Shown here piece by piece: positions 34,256 to 42,454 of a stretch of 64,000 bases of DNA (the stretch's first letter is position 1; each line of letters opens with the position of its first letter). A model generated the notes under the pieces. It saw nothing but the letters and a program-made list of their open reading frames with translations, was not told where the DNA came from and made no database searches. This stretch comes from Streptomyces aureoverticillatus (GTDB lineage: Bacteria > Actinomycetota > Actinomycetes > Streptomycetales > Streptomycetaceae). Both the position numbers and the translations under genes were made by a program. The stretch is taken from positions 558,001-622,000 of the forward strand of contig NZ_BMSY01000006.1 in assembly GCF_014649395.1 (NCBI RefSeq), in the 5' to 3' direction.

Positions 34256-35899
34256 ATGAACGCCACACTTGTCGCGAAGCACCTCGCCGCCGGCCACGGC
34301 GACCGCACCCTGTTCGAGGACCTGGACCTCGTCGTCGCCCCCGGCGACGTCATCGGTCTGGTGGGCGCCAACGGCGCCGGAAAGTCCACGCTCCTGCGCC
34401 TCCTCGCGGGTCTGGACACCCCGGAGTGCGGAGGGCTCACCCTGTCGCCGCCGTCGGCGTCGGTCGGGCACCTGCCCCAGGAGCCCGAGCGCCGCCCGGG
34501 CGAGACGATCCACGCTTTCCTGGCCCGCCGCACCGGCGTCGCCGCCGCGCAGGCCGCCCTGGACGAGGCGACCGAGCTGCTGGTCGCGGGCGCGCCCGGC
34601 GCCGACGACGCGTACGCCCAGGGCCTGGAGCGCTGGCTCGCCCTCGGCGGCGCCGACCTGGACGAACGCGCCGAGGAAGTCGCCGACTCCCTCGGCCTCG
34701 GGGTGCGGCTCGATCACCCGATGACGGCGCTCTCCGGCGGCCAGGCGGCCCGCGCCGGCCTCGCCTCGCTGCTGTTGTCCCGCTACGACGTGTTCCTGCT
34801 CGACGAGCCCACCAACGACCTGGACCTGGCGGGCCTGGAGCGTCTGGAGGCCTTCGTCCGCGGCCTGCGCGCGGGCACCGTCGTGGTGAGCCACGACCGC
34901 GAGTTCCTGGCCCGCACGGTCACCAAGGTCCTCGAACTCGACCTCGCCCAGCAGCAGATCAACCTCTTCGGCGGCGGCTACGAGGCGTATCTGGAGGAGC
35001 GCGAGGTCGCCCGCCGGCACGCCCGCGACGAGTACGAGGAGTACGCCGACAAGCGGTCCGCCCTCCAGGACCGCGCCCAGATGCAGCGGTCCTGGATGGA
35101 CAAGGGCGTCAAGAACGCCCGCCGCAAGGCCACGGACAGCGACAAGCTCGGCCGCAAGTTCCGCAGCGAGGCCAGCGAGAAGCAGGCCGCGAAGGCCCGC
35201 CAGACCCAGCGGATGATCGAGCGCCTGAACGTCGTCGAGGAGCCGCGCAAGGAGTGGCAGCTGCGGATGGAGATCGCGGCGGCGCCGCGCTCCGGCACCG
35301 TCGTCGCCACCCTGCGCGACGCCGTCGTGCGGCGCGGCACCTTCACGCTCGGCCCCGTCGACCTGCGGATCGACTGGGCGGACCGCGTCGCCATCACCGG
35401 CGCCAACGGCTCGGGCAAGTCGACCCTGCTGGCCGCCCTGCTCGGCCGCGTCCCCGTGGACGAGGGGCACGCGGCCCTCGGCTCGGGCGTCGTCGTGGGC
35501 GAGGTCGACCAGGCCCGCGCCCTGTTCCACGGCGCGGAGGCGCTGCTCGACGCGTTCCGCGCGGCCGTGCCGGACACCGACCCGGCGGAAGTCCGCACGC
35601 TCCTCGCCAAGTTCGGCCTCAAGGCCGAGCACGTGCTGCGGCCCGCGGTCACCCTGTCACCGGGGGAGCGCACCCGCGCCGCCCTCGCCCTGCTCCAGGG
35701 CCGGGGCGTGAACCTGTTGGTCCTCGACGAGCCGACGAACCACCTCGACCTGCCCGCCATCGAGCAGCTCGAATCGGCCCTGGACTCCTACCCGGGCACG
35801 CTCCTCCTGGTCACCCACGACCGCCGCATGCTCGACGCCGTACACGTCACCCGCCGCCTGGAGGTGACGGAGGGCAAGGTGACGGAACCGTCACCCTGA
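34256..35899 (+). CDS. ABC-F family ATPase (second copy)
   Basis: This 547-residue tandem ABC ATPase has no membrane segments. Domain 1 has 'GLVGANGAGKSTLLRLLAG' near residue 34, 'MTALSGGQAARAGLAS' and 'FLLDEPTNDLDL'. A charged linker (residues about 250-320) contains 'RSWMDKGVKNARRKATDSDKLGRKFRSEASEKQ'. Domain 2 has 'AITGANGSGKSTLLAALLG', 'VTLSPGERTRAALAL' and 'LVLDEPTNHLDLPAIEQLE'. This resembles the widespread actinomycete ABC-F translation-factor group more than the drug-resistance group near the left edge. The start at 34256 is close to a TAGGCT hexamer (34240-34245), so the transcript may be nearly leaderless. Confidence 0.92.
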   Translation: MNATLVAKHLAAGHGDRTLFEDLDLVVAPGDVIGLVGANGAGKSTLLRLLAGLDTPECGGLTLSPPSASVGHLPQEPERRPGETIHAFLARRTGVAAAQAALDEATELLVAGAPGADDAYAQGLERWLALGGADLDERAEEVADSLGLGVRLDHPMTALSGGQAARAGLASLLLSRYDVFLLDEPTNDLDLAGLERLEAFVRGLRAGTVVVSHDREFLARTVTKVLELDLAQQQINLFGGGYEAYLEEREVARRHARDEYEEYADKRSALQDRAQMQRSWMDKGVKNARRKATDSDKLGRKFRSEASEKQAAKARQTQRMIERLNVVEEPRKEWQLRMEIAAAPRSGTVVATLRDAVVRRGTFTLGPVDLRIDWADRVAITGANGSGKSTLLAALLGRVPVDEGHAALGSGVVVGEVDQARALFHGAEALLDAFRAAVPDTDPAEVRTLLAKFGLKAEHVLRPAVTLSPGERTRAALALLQGRGVNLLVLDEPTNHLDLPAIEQLESALDSYPGTLLLVTHDRRMLDAVHVTRRLEVTEGKVTEPSP

Positions 35900-35936
35900 C
35901 CTCCGCCGTCACACGCCACTCTGCTGCGGCGCCGGA

Positions 35937-36012
35937 TTGCCTGCGGTGCGGAAGCGCCCTGAAGGGGCGCGGGGAACTGCGCGCCCAGCCCCCACGGGCC
36001 CGCAGACGCAAG
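35937..36012. repeat. Intergenic Streptomyces-type repeat with hairpin, copy 2
   Basis: The element contains the stem GCGCCC (35954-35959) / GGGCGC (35965-35970) with a TGAAG loop, followed by GCGGGGAACTGCGCG and CCCACGGGCCCGCAG. I recognise this as a repeat found many times between genes in Streptomyces genomes. It lies between convergent ABC-F and Tex genes and could act as a bidirectional terminator. Confidence 0.6.
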
Positions 36013-36041
36013 ACGGCAAAGCGTGGCACATCCAGGAGCGC

Positions 36042-38447
36042 TCAGCGCCGCTTCGGGTCGACCAAACCTGCCCGGCGCAGAGCCTCCGCCATCGCGTCGT
36101 TGGCGGGCGGCGGCCCCTGCCGCTGCTGCCGCTGGGGGCGAGCGCCCTGCCCCCGGCCTTGGCCACCGCGACCCTGCTGACCCTGGCCGGAGGCCCCACG
36201 CTGCTGCGGCGGCCGACCGCCGCGCTGTCGGCCGCCACCCGCGGCGGACTCCGCCGCCTCGTCGTCAAGCCTGAGCGTCAGCGAGATCCGCTTGCGCGGC
36301 ACGTCCACGTCGAGGACCTTCACCTTGACGATGTCGCCGGGCTTCACCACGTCGCGCGGGTCCTTGACGAAGGTCTTGGACATCGCCGACACGTGCACGA
36401 GGCCGTCCTGGTGGACGCCGACGTCCACGAACGCGCCGAACGCGGCGACGTTCGTGACGACGCCTTCGAGGACCATGCCGGAGGCGAGGTCGGAGATCTT
36501 CTCGACGCCGTCCTTGAACGTCGCCGTCTTGAAGGCCGGACGCGGGTCGCGGCCGGGCTTCTCCAGTTCCTTGAGGATGTCCGTGACGGTCGGCAGACCG
36601 AACACGTCGTCCACGAAGTCGGCGGGCTTCAGGGAGCGCAGCGTGGCCGTGTTCCCGACCAGCGAGCCGACGTCGCCGCCCGCGGTGCCGGCCATCTTCC
36701 GCACCACCGGATACGCCTCGGGGTGCACGCTGGAGGCATCGAGCGGGTCGTCGCCGCCGCGGATGCGCAGGAAGCCCGCGCACTGTTCGTACGCCTTCGG
36801 GCCGAGGCGGGGCACGTCCTTGAGGCCCTTGCGGTTCTTGAACGGGCCGTTCGCGTCGCGGTGCGCCACGATGTTCTCGGCGAGGCCGGAGCCGATGCCG
36901 GACACCCGGGCCAGCAGCGGGGCCGAGGCCGTGTTCACGTCCACGCCGACGCCGTTCACACAGTCCTCGACGACCGCGTCGAGGGAGCGGGAGAGCTTCA
37001 CTTCCGACAGGTCGTGCTGGTACTGACCCACGCCGATGGACTTCGGGTCGATCTTCACCAGCTCGGCCAGCGGGTCCTGGAGGCGCCGGGCGATCGACAC
37101 CGCGCCGCGCAGCGACACGTCGAGCTCCGGCAGCTCCTGCGAGGCGAACGCCGACGCCGAGTACACCGAGGCGCCGGCCTCCGACACCATCACCTTGGTG
37201 AGCTTCAACTCCGGGTGCTTGGTGATGAGTTCACCGGCGAGCTTGTCGGTCTCGCGGGATGCGGTGCCGTTGCCGATGGCGATCAGATCGACGTCGTGCT
37301 CCTTGGCGAGCCTCGCCAGGGTGGCCAGGGACTGGTCCCACTTGTTCGCCGGGACGTGCGGGTGGATGGTGTCCGTCGCCACGACCTTGCCGGTGGCGTC
37401 CACGACGGCGACCTTCACGCCCGTACGGAAACCGGGGTCGAGGCCCAGCGTCGCGCGCGTGCCCGCCGGGGCGGCGAGCAGCAGGTCGCGCAGGTTCGCC
37501 GCGAACACCCGCACCGCCTCGTCCTCCGCTGCGGTGCGCAGCCGCAGCCGCAGGTCGATGCCGAGGTGCACCAGGATCCGGGTCCGCCAGGCCCAGCGGA
37601 CCGTGTCGGCCAGCCACTTGTCGCCCGGCCGCCCGCGGTCGGCGATCCCGAAGCGGTGGGCGATCGAGGCCTCGTACGAAGACGGGACGGCGGGCGCGTC
37701 CGGGGCGGTCGGCTCCTCCGGCTCCAGGACCAGGTCGAGCACGTCCTCCTTCTCGCCGCGCAGCATGGCGAGGACGCGGTGCGAGGGCAGCTCCGTGAAC
37801 GGCTCGGCGAAGTCGAAGTAGTCGGCGAACTTGGCGCCCGCCTCCTCCTTGCCCTCGCGCACCTTCGCGGCGAGGCGCCCGCGCACCCACATGCGCTCGC
37901 GCAGCTCGCCGATCAGGTCGGCGTCCTCGGAGAACCGCTCGGTGAGAATGGCGCGGGCGCCGTCCAGGGCCGCCTGCGGGTCGGCGACACCCTTGTCGGC
38001 GTCGACGAACGCGGCGGCGGCCGCCTGCGGCTCCACCGTCGGGTCCCCGAGCAGCCCGTCGGCCAGCGGCTCCAGGCCGGCCTCGCGGGCGATCTGCGCC
38101 TTGGTCCGCCGCTTCGGCTTGAACGGCAGGTAGATGTCCTCCAGGCGGGCCTTCGTGTCGGCCTCGCGGATGCGGGCCTCCAGCTCGTCGGTGAGCTTGC
38201 CCTGCTCGCGTACCGAGTCGAGGATGGCGCTCCGGCGCTCTTCGAGCTCGCGCAGATAACGCAGCCGCTCTTCGAGCGTGCGCAGCTGCGCGTCGTCGAG
38301 CATCTCGGTCGCTTCCTTGCGGTAGCGCGCGATGAAGGGCACCGTCGACCCGCCGTCGAGCAGGTCCACGGCGGCCTTCACCTGCCGCTCCCGTACGCCG
38401 AGTTCTTCGGCGATCCTGCCTTCGATGGACGCTGGGGTGATCGTCAC
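36042..38447 (-). CDS. tex: Transcription accessory protein Tex (S1 RNA-binding)
   Basis: This 801-residue Tex protein associates with RNA polymerase and nucleic acid; loss affects gene expression in other bacteria. Domain order matches: an N-terminal helical region ('IEGRIAEELGVRERQVKAAVDLLDGGSTVPFIARYRKEATEMLDDAQLRTLEERLRYLRELEERR'), a YqgF-like RNase H fold ('LGLDPGFRTGVKVAVVDATGKVVATDTIHPH', near 350), a helix-hairpin-helix pair ('GVDVNTASAPLLARVSGIGSGLAENIVAHRD', near 510) and an S1 domain ('GMVLEGVVTNVAAFGAFVDVGVHQDGLVHVSAMS', near 655). The C-terminal 90 residues are Gln/Gly/Arg-rich and likely bind RNA. The GTG at 38447 was taken as start. Confidence 0.95.
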   Translation of the reverse strand: MTITPASIEGRIAEELGVRERQVKAAVDLLDGGSTVPFIARYRKEATEMLDDAQLRTLEERLRYLRELEERRSAILDSVREQGKLTDELEARIREADTKARLEDIYLPFKPKRRTKAQIAREAGLEPLADGLLGDPTVEPQAAAAAFVDADKGVADPQAALDGARAILTERFSEDADLIGELRERMWVRGRLAAKVREGKEEAGAKFADYFDFAEPFTELPSHRVLAMLRGEKEDVLDLVLEPEEPTAPDAPAVPSSYEASIAHRFGIADRGRPGDKWLADTVRWAWRTRILVHLGIDLRLRLRTAAEDEAVRVFAANLRDLLLAAPAGTRATLGLDPGFRTGVKVAVVDATGKVVATDTIHPHVPANKWDQSLATLARLAKEHDVDLIAIGNGTASRETDKLAGELITKHPELKLTKVMVSEAGASVYSASAFASQELPELDVSLRGAVSIARRLQDPLAELVKIDPKSIGVGQYQHDLSEVKLSRSLDAVVEDCVNGVGVDVNTASAPLLARVSGIGSGLAENIVAHRDANGPFKNRKGLKDVPRLGPKAYEQCAGFLRIRGGDDPLDASSVHPEAYPVVRKMAGTAGGDVGSLVGNTATLRSLKPADFVDDVFGLPTVTDILKELEKPGRDPRPAFKTATFKDGVEKISDLASGMVLEGVVTNVAAFGAFVDVGVHQDGLVHVSAMSKTFVKDPRDVVKPGDIVKVKVLDVDVPRKRISLTLRLDDEAAESAAGGGRQRGGRPPQQRGASGQGQQGRGGQGRGQGARPQRQQRQGPPPANDAMAEALRRAGLVDPKRR

Positions 38448-38558
38448 GTTGCGGTACCGCCTTCTCACTGAGGTTGCCCGCCAATTGTGGCAGGTGGCAC
38501 CGACAGTGAGGCAGCCAGACCCGGCCGGTGGCACCGCCGGACCCGGCCGGTCGCGCGG

Positions 38559-38702
38559 TCAGACCCGGCGGGCCCGGCCCGACCGGCGTCCGGAACGTGA
38601 GGCTCCGCCGAAGAGCCGGGCCAGGGCCCGGAACGGCAGGGTGACCACAGTGGCGATGGCCCCACCGATCTGGCGCAGGACATCTGCGATCGCACGGAAC
38701 AC
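38559..38702 (-). CDS. LPFR-motif small protein
   Basis: This 47-residue ORF has a strong ribosome binding site (GGGAGAAC 3-7 bases before the GTG at 38702). It reads FRAIADVLRQIGGAIATVV then TLPFRALARLFGGAS and a basic Arg/Ser tail. The LPFR motif and the amphipathic N-terminal helix match the short Streptomyces proteins NCBI names LPFR motif small protein. The function is unknown; amphipathic helix plus basic tail suggests a membrane- or protein-binding role. It stands 111 bp upstream of tex on the same strand. Confidence 0.78.
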   Translation of the reverse strand: MFRAIADVLRQIGGAIATVVTLPFRALARLFGGASRSGRRSGRARRV

Positions 38703-38854
38703 GAGGTTCTCCCTTCGTCTCCCCGGCCCCATTTTACGGAGGAATGTTCGAGGCCGCGGAACTGGCGAGTACCCCGGGCACCGGGGCACATGCTTCGGGA
38801 GGCGTGCCCAGCCGTGCCGGGCGGGCCGGGCGCACCCAGCCCTTACGGACGTCC

Positions 38855-39748
38855 TCAACCCTTGCCGAGCAGGTCCCCGGGGAACGCGCCCGCCTGCACC
38901 ACCGCGCCGGCGAAGGCCGAGCCCAGCTCCGTGAGCCGCGCCACGCCCGCCGCGCCGAGATGCTCGTACGGTGCCCGGTCGAGGCGGTCGGTCCGCTCCT
39001 CGACCGCCGCCCGCAGCGCGACGCCCGCCTCCGTCAACTCGCCCTTGTCGTCGACGAGTCCGCGCCCGCGCAACCGCTCGACGGCGGCGTCCCAGTCCTC
39101 CTGGGTCCAGCCGCGGGTGTTGAGGTTCCACTTGGGCGTCATGCTCTTGCCGGTGGCCGTGTGGCTCACCAGCGCCTCCACGGCGTCGAGTTCGGCGTCC
39201 AGGAGGGCGGCCAGGTGGCCGTCGCCCCGGTGCTCGCGCAGCAGCGTCGCCGCGTGCCAGTAGGCCAGGTGCGGCTCGTCGGGCACGGGCAGGGTGGCGT
39301 GCGCCGCGTACAGCGGACGGCCGCTCGGCGAGCAGGCCTCCGCGGCCTTCAGGGCGAGCCGGGCCGCCTCCGCCATCTCAGGGGACGCCAGCGCCTCGTC
39401 CCCGAGCAGCCGCCGCAGGGTGGAGTCGACGGCACGCAGCCGCGCCGCCAGCACGTCCTCGGGCGACGCGGTGCGCCACACGCCGGGCACGAACCGGGCG
39501 ACGACGTCCGGCTTGTAGTTGTAGAACGCGGCCGTCACCGTGCCCGCGCCCACCGCCCCCATCGCCGCCGCCCGGATGGCGAAGTTGACGGCCTTCGGGT
39601 GCGTGATGCCGAGCACGGCCAGCTCGCGGCCCGCGTCGGGGGAGAAGTAGTGCGGGGTGTGGAAGGCGTTGAGCACGTTGTGGCAGCGCCGTCCCGCGCG
39701 CGGGGGCAGCGGTGTGCCGGTCGGCGCGAAAGTCGTCGAAGAGGTCAT
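38855..39748 (-). CDS. SCO6745 family protein
   Basis: This 297-residue protein matches the actinomycete SCO6745 family. Hallmarks are the N-terminal 'AGRRCHNVLNAFHTPHYFSPDAGRELAVLGITHPKAVNFAIRAAAMGAVGAGTVTAAFYNYKP' and 'LPVPDEPHLAYWHAATLLREHRGDGHLAAL' near residue 155. A C-terminal winged-helix-like block includes 'TQEDWDAAVERLRGRGLVDDKGELTEAGVALRAAVEERTDRL'. Some members are noted as helix-turn-helix-like. The conserved His residues (CHN, HTPHYF) could bind a cofactor. The start is uncertain between the ATG at 39748 and a GTG at 39754; neither has a clear ribosome binding site. It diverges from the GlxA-like gene. Confidence 0.8.
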   Translation of the reverse strand: MTSSTTFAPTGTPLPPRAGRRCHNVLNAFHTPHYFSPDAGRELAVLGITHPKAVNFAIRAAAMGAVGAGTVTAAFYNYKPDVVARFVPGVWRTASPEDVLAARLRAVDSTLRRLLGDEALASPEMAEAARLALKAAEACSPSGRPLYAAHATLPVPDEPHLAYWHAATLLREHRGDGHLAALLDAELDAVEALVSHTATGKSMTPKWNLNTRGWTQEDWDAAVERLRGRGLVDDKGELTEAGVALRAAVEERTDRLDRAPYEHLGAAGVARLTELGSAFAGAVVQAGAFPGDLLGKG

Positions 39749-39883
39749 GGCCACACGTTACCGACTGGTCGGTATGACGTGAAGAGCGGCCGTCGCGCCG
39801 CCCTTGTCCCGCCCGGAGCATGGCAGGAAAGGTGGGGCCTTCGTCATTGCGGCCACCCCCTCCCCGGCCCAAGAATCAACGGC

Positions 39884-40885
39884 ATGGAGCAGCGAACCGT
39901 CCTGGTCGTCCTCTTCGACGGCGTCCAGAGCCTCGACGTCACAGGTCCCATGGAGGTCTTCACGGGCGCGAGCCACTGCCACGGCCCCGACGAGGCCCCG
40001 TACAAGGTGCGCACCGCGTCCCTGGACGGCGCCCCCGTCCGGACGTCGAGCGGACTCACGCTGGTCCCGGACACGTCCCTGGCCGAGCTGACCGGGCCCG
40101 CAGGGTTCGCCGAGGGCACCGCGCCGCACACGCTCCTCGCCCCCGGCGGCGCCGGCACCCGCGCCGAGGACGCCGAACTGGTCGCCTGGCTGCGGGCCCA
40201 CGCGCCGCGCGCCCGGCGCCTGGTCTCGGTCTGCACCGGCGCGGTCCTGCTGGCCCGCGCGGGCCTGCTCGACGGCCGCCGCGCGACGACCCACTGGGCG
40301 TACTGCGACACCCTGGCCCGCGACCACCCGGAGATCGACGTGGACCCGGACCCCATCTACGTACGCGACGGCCATGTCGCGACCTCGGCGGGCGTGACGG
40401 CGGGCATCGATCTCGCGCTCGCGCTCGTCGAGGAGGACCTGGGCCGGGACACCGCGCTGACCGTGGCCCGCTACCTCGTGGTGTTCCTGCGCCGCCCGGG
40501 CAACCAGGCGCAGTTCAGCGCCCAGTTGTCGGCGCAGACCGCCCAGCGGGAGCCGCTGCGCGAGGTCCAGCAGTGGATCACCGAACACCCCGGGGGCGAC
40601 CTCAGCGTGGACGCGCTGGCCGAGCGGGCCCGCCTTTCTCCCCGGCACTTCGCCCGCGCCTTCCAGGCGGAGACCGGCACGACCCCGGGCAAGTACGTCG
40701 AGCGCGTCCGCGTCGAGCACGCGCGCCGGCTCCTGGAGGACACCTCCGACGGCGTCGAGGAGGTCTCGCGCGCCTGCGGCTACGGCACCCCGGAGGCCAT
40801 GCGCCGCGCCTTCGTCAAGGCGCTCGGCACGGCACCGGCCGAGTACCGCCGTCGCTTCCACAGCCCGCTCACCACACACCCATGA
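39884..40885 (+). CDS. GlxA family regulator (DJ-1/PfpI plus AraC HTH)
   Basis: This 333-residue fusion has an N-terminal DJ-1/PfpI domain (residues 1-180, 'VLVVLFDGVQSLDVTGPMEVFTGAS', 'VSVCTGAVLLARAGLLDGRRATTHWAYCDTLARDHPEIDVDPDPIYVRDGHVATSAGVTAGIDLALALVEEDLG') and a C-terminal AraC-type double helix-turn-helix (residues about 235-330, 'LSPRHFARAFQAETGTTPGKYVERVRVEHARRLLE'). Such regulators sense a small molecule through the first domain. The next gene encodes a stand-alone DJ-1/PfpI enzyme on the same strand 53 bp later, a likely target. The nucleophilic-elbow Cys (VCTG) is present. Confidence 0.93.
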   Translation: MEQRTVLVVLFDGVQSLDVTGPMEVFTGASHCHGPDEAPYKVRTASLDGAPVRTSSGLTLVPDTSLAELTGPAGFAEGTAPHTLLAPGGAGTRAEDAELVAWLRAHAPRARRLVSVCTGAVLLARAGLLDGRRATTHWAYCDTLARDHPEIDVDPDPIYVRDGHVATSAGVTAGIDLALALVEEDLGRDTALTVARYLVVFLRRPGNQAQFSAQLSAQTAQREPLREVQQWITEHPGGDLSVDALAERARLSPRHFARAFQAETGTTPGKYVERVRVEHARRLLEDTSDGVEEVSRACGYGTPEAMRRAFVKALGTAPAEYRRRFHSPLTTHP

Positions 40886-40938
40886 CCCACTTCTGACCCC
40901 CTTTCGGCCCCCTTCCGGCCCACCTTCGAGGAGCCCGC

Positions 40939-41607
40939 ATGCAGATCGCCATCGCCCTGTACGAACGCTTCACCGCCCTGGACGCCATCGGCCCGTACCA
41001 GACGCTGGGCGGCATCCCGGACGCCGAGGTCGTCTTCGTCGCCGAGCGGGCGGGAGCCGTGCGCGACGACAGCGGCCGGCTCGCCCTCGTCGCCGACAAG
41101 ACCTTCGACGAGGTGCCGCACCCGGACATCGTGGTGGTCCCCGGCGGCCCCGGCCAGAGCGACCAGATGGAGAACGAGCCGCTGCTCGGCTGGCTGCGCA
41201 CCGCCGACACCACCAGCACCTGGACGACGTCCGTGTGCACCGGCTCGCTGGCGCTCGCCGCCGCCGGACTCCTGAAGGGCCGCTCGGCGACCTCGCACTG
41301 GCTGGCCCTGGAGGAACTGGACCGGCTCGGCACGCGCTCCACGGGGCAGCGGGTGGTCTTCGACGGCAAGTACGTGACGGCGGCCGGGGTGTCCGCCGGC
41401 ATCGACATGGGTCTCGCGCTCGTCGGCCGGATCGCGGGCGACGAACGGGCCCAGACCGTCCAGCTGATGATCGAGTACGACCCCCGGCCGCCGTACGACG
41501 CCGGATCCCCGGAGAAGGCGCCGGCCCACCTCGTCAGCATGTTCCGCGACCGCAGCCGGTTCAACGACGAGGAGCAGGAGGGGACGAAGGCCGAGCAGTC
41601 CGCGTAA
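40939..41607 (+). CDS. DJ-1/PfpI family protein (isonitrile hydratase-like)
   Basis: This 222-residue class I amidotransferase-like protein has 'MQIAIALYERFTALDAIGPYQTLGGIPDAEVVFVAERAGAVRDDSGRLALVADKTFDEVPHPDIVVVPGGPG' and the nucleophile elbow 'TSVCTGSLALAAAGLLKGRSATSHWLALEEL' near residue 100. The Cys and adjacent 'ATSHW' fit the group that includes isonitrile hydratase (InhA). A protease or deglycase role cannot be excluded. It is probably controlled by the GlxA-type regulator immediately upstream. Confidence 0.9.
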   Translation: MQIAIALYERFTALDAIGPYQTLGGIPDAEVVFVAERAGAVRDDSGRLALVADKTFDEVPHPDIVVVPGGPGQSDQMENEPLLGWLRTADTTSTWTTSVCTGSLALAAAGLLKGRSATSHWLALEELDRLGTRSTGQRVVFDGKYVTAAGVSAGIDMGLALVGRIAGDERAQTVQLMIEYDPRPPYDAGSPEKAPAHLVSMFRDRSRFNDEEQEGTKAEQSA

Positions 41608-41617
41608 CCGGCCGGCC

Positions 41618-42379
41618 CTACCCCTCCGGCGGGCGAGGCGGCGTCCAGGCGAAGCGCGGCTGCCTGCGCTCCAGGAAGGCGGCGACACCCTCGGCGGTGT
41701 CGCCGCTCACGCGCATCTGCTCGACCCAGTGGGCCTCCCGGCCCTCCCCGGTGCCCGCGAACTCCTTCGCCGCAGCCTGCGTGAGCAGGGAGCGCGACGC
41801 CAGGGTCCGGGTGAACTCCTTCACGCGCGCGTCCAGTTCACCGGCGGGCAGCACCTCGTCCACGAGCCCGCTCCGCAGCGCCCGCGCCGCGTCGACCGAC
41901 TCGCCGGAGAACAGCAGGTACTTGGCGGTCGACGGGCCCACGAGAGACACCAGACGCCGGGTCGTCGACGCCGGATAGACGATGCCCAGCTTCGCCGGGG
42001 TGACCGCGAACGCCGCGCCCTCGTCGGCGAACCGCAGGTCGCAGGCCGCCGCCAACTGACAGCCGCCGCCCACGCAGTACCCGCGCACCACCGCGAGCGT
42101 CGGCTTGGGGAACGCCGCCAGGGCCTCCTCGGCCCGCACCGCGAGCTCCTGGGCGCGGGCGGGCTCCTCACGCAGCGAGGAGATGTCCGCGCCCGCGCAG
42201 AACGTGTCCCCGGCACCGGTCAGGACCAGCGTCCGCACGGCGGGGTCGGCGGCGAGCGCCGCGAGCAGCGGCGGCAGCGCGCGCCACATGTCCTCCGTCA
42301 TGGCGTTGCGCTTGGCCGGATGGTCGATGACGACAGTGGCGACGCCGTCGGTGACGGCCTGCCGCAGCTGGGGCTCCAT
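41618..42379 (-). CDS. Enoyl-CoA hydratase/isomerase family protein
   Basis: This 253-residue crotonase-fold protein has 'VATVVIDHPAKRNAMTEDMWRALPPLLAAL', 'TLVLTGAGDTFCAGADISSL' (CoA-binding A-G-A-D-I) and 'LAVVRGYCVGGGCQLAAACDLRFADEGAAFAVTPAKLGIVYPASTTRRLVSLVG'. The glycine-rich oxyanion motif GGGCQLA is intact. The ATG at 42379 is supported by the family N-terminus; the long in-frame extension upstream is shadow. It stands between DJ-1 and HdeD genes and is not clearly in an operon. Confidence 0.92.
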   Translation of the reverse strand: MEPQLRQAVTDGVATVVIDHPAKRNAMTEDMWRALPPLLAALAADPAVRTLVLTGAGDTFCAGADISSLREEPARAQELAVRAEEALAAFPKPTLAVVRGYCVGGGCQLAAACDLRFADEGAAFAVTPAKLGIVYPASTTRRLVSLVGPSTAKYLLFSGESVDAARALRSGLVDEVLPAGELDARVKEFTRTLASRSLLTQAAAKEFAGTGEGREAHWVEQMRVSGDTAEGVAAFLERRQPRFAWTPPRPPEG

Positions 42380-42454
42380 GCGCCGGATGCTATCCGCACC
42401 CCGCGAACGTACGATCAAGAAGGGGCGGCTTCGCACGGCGGACGGAGGCGCTCG

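Noticed and set aside
35937..38471. 844-codon open frame on the plus strand
   Set aside because: It is antisense to tex, which has complete domain order.
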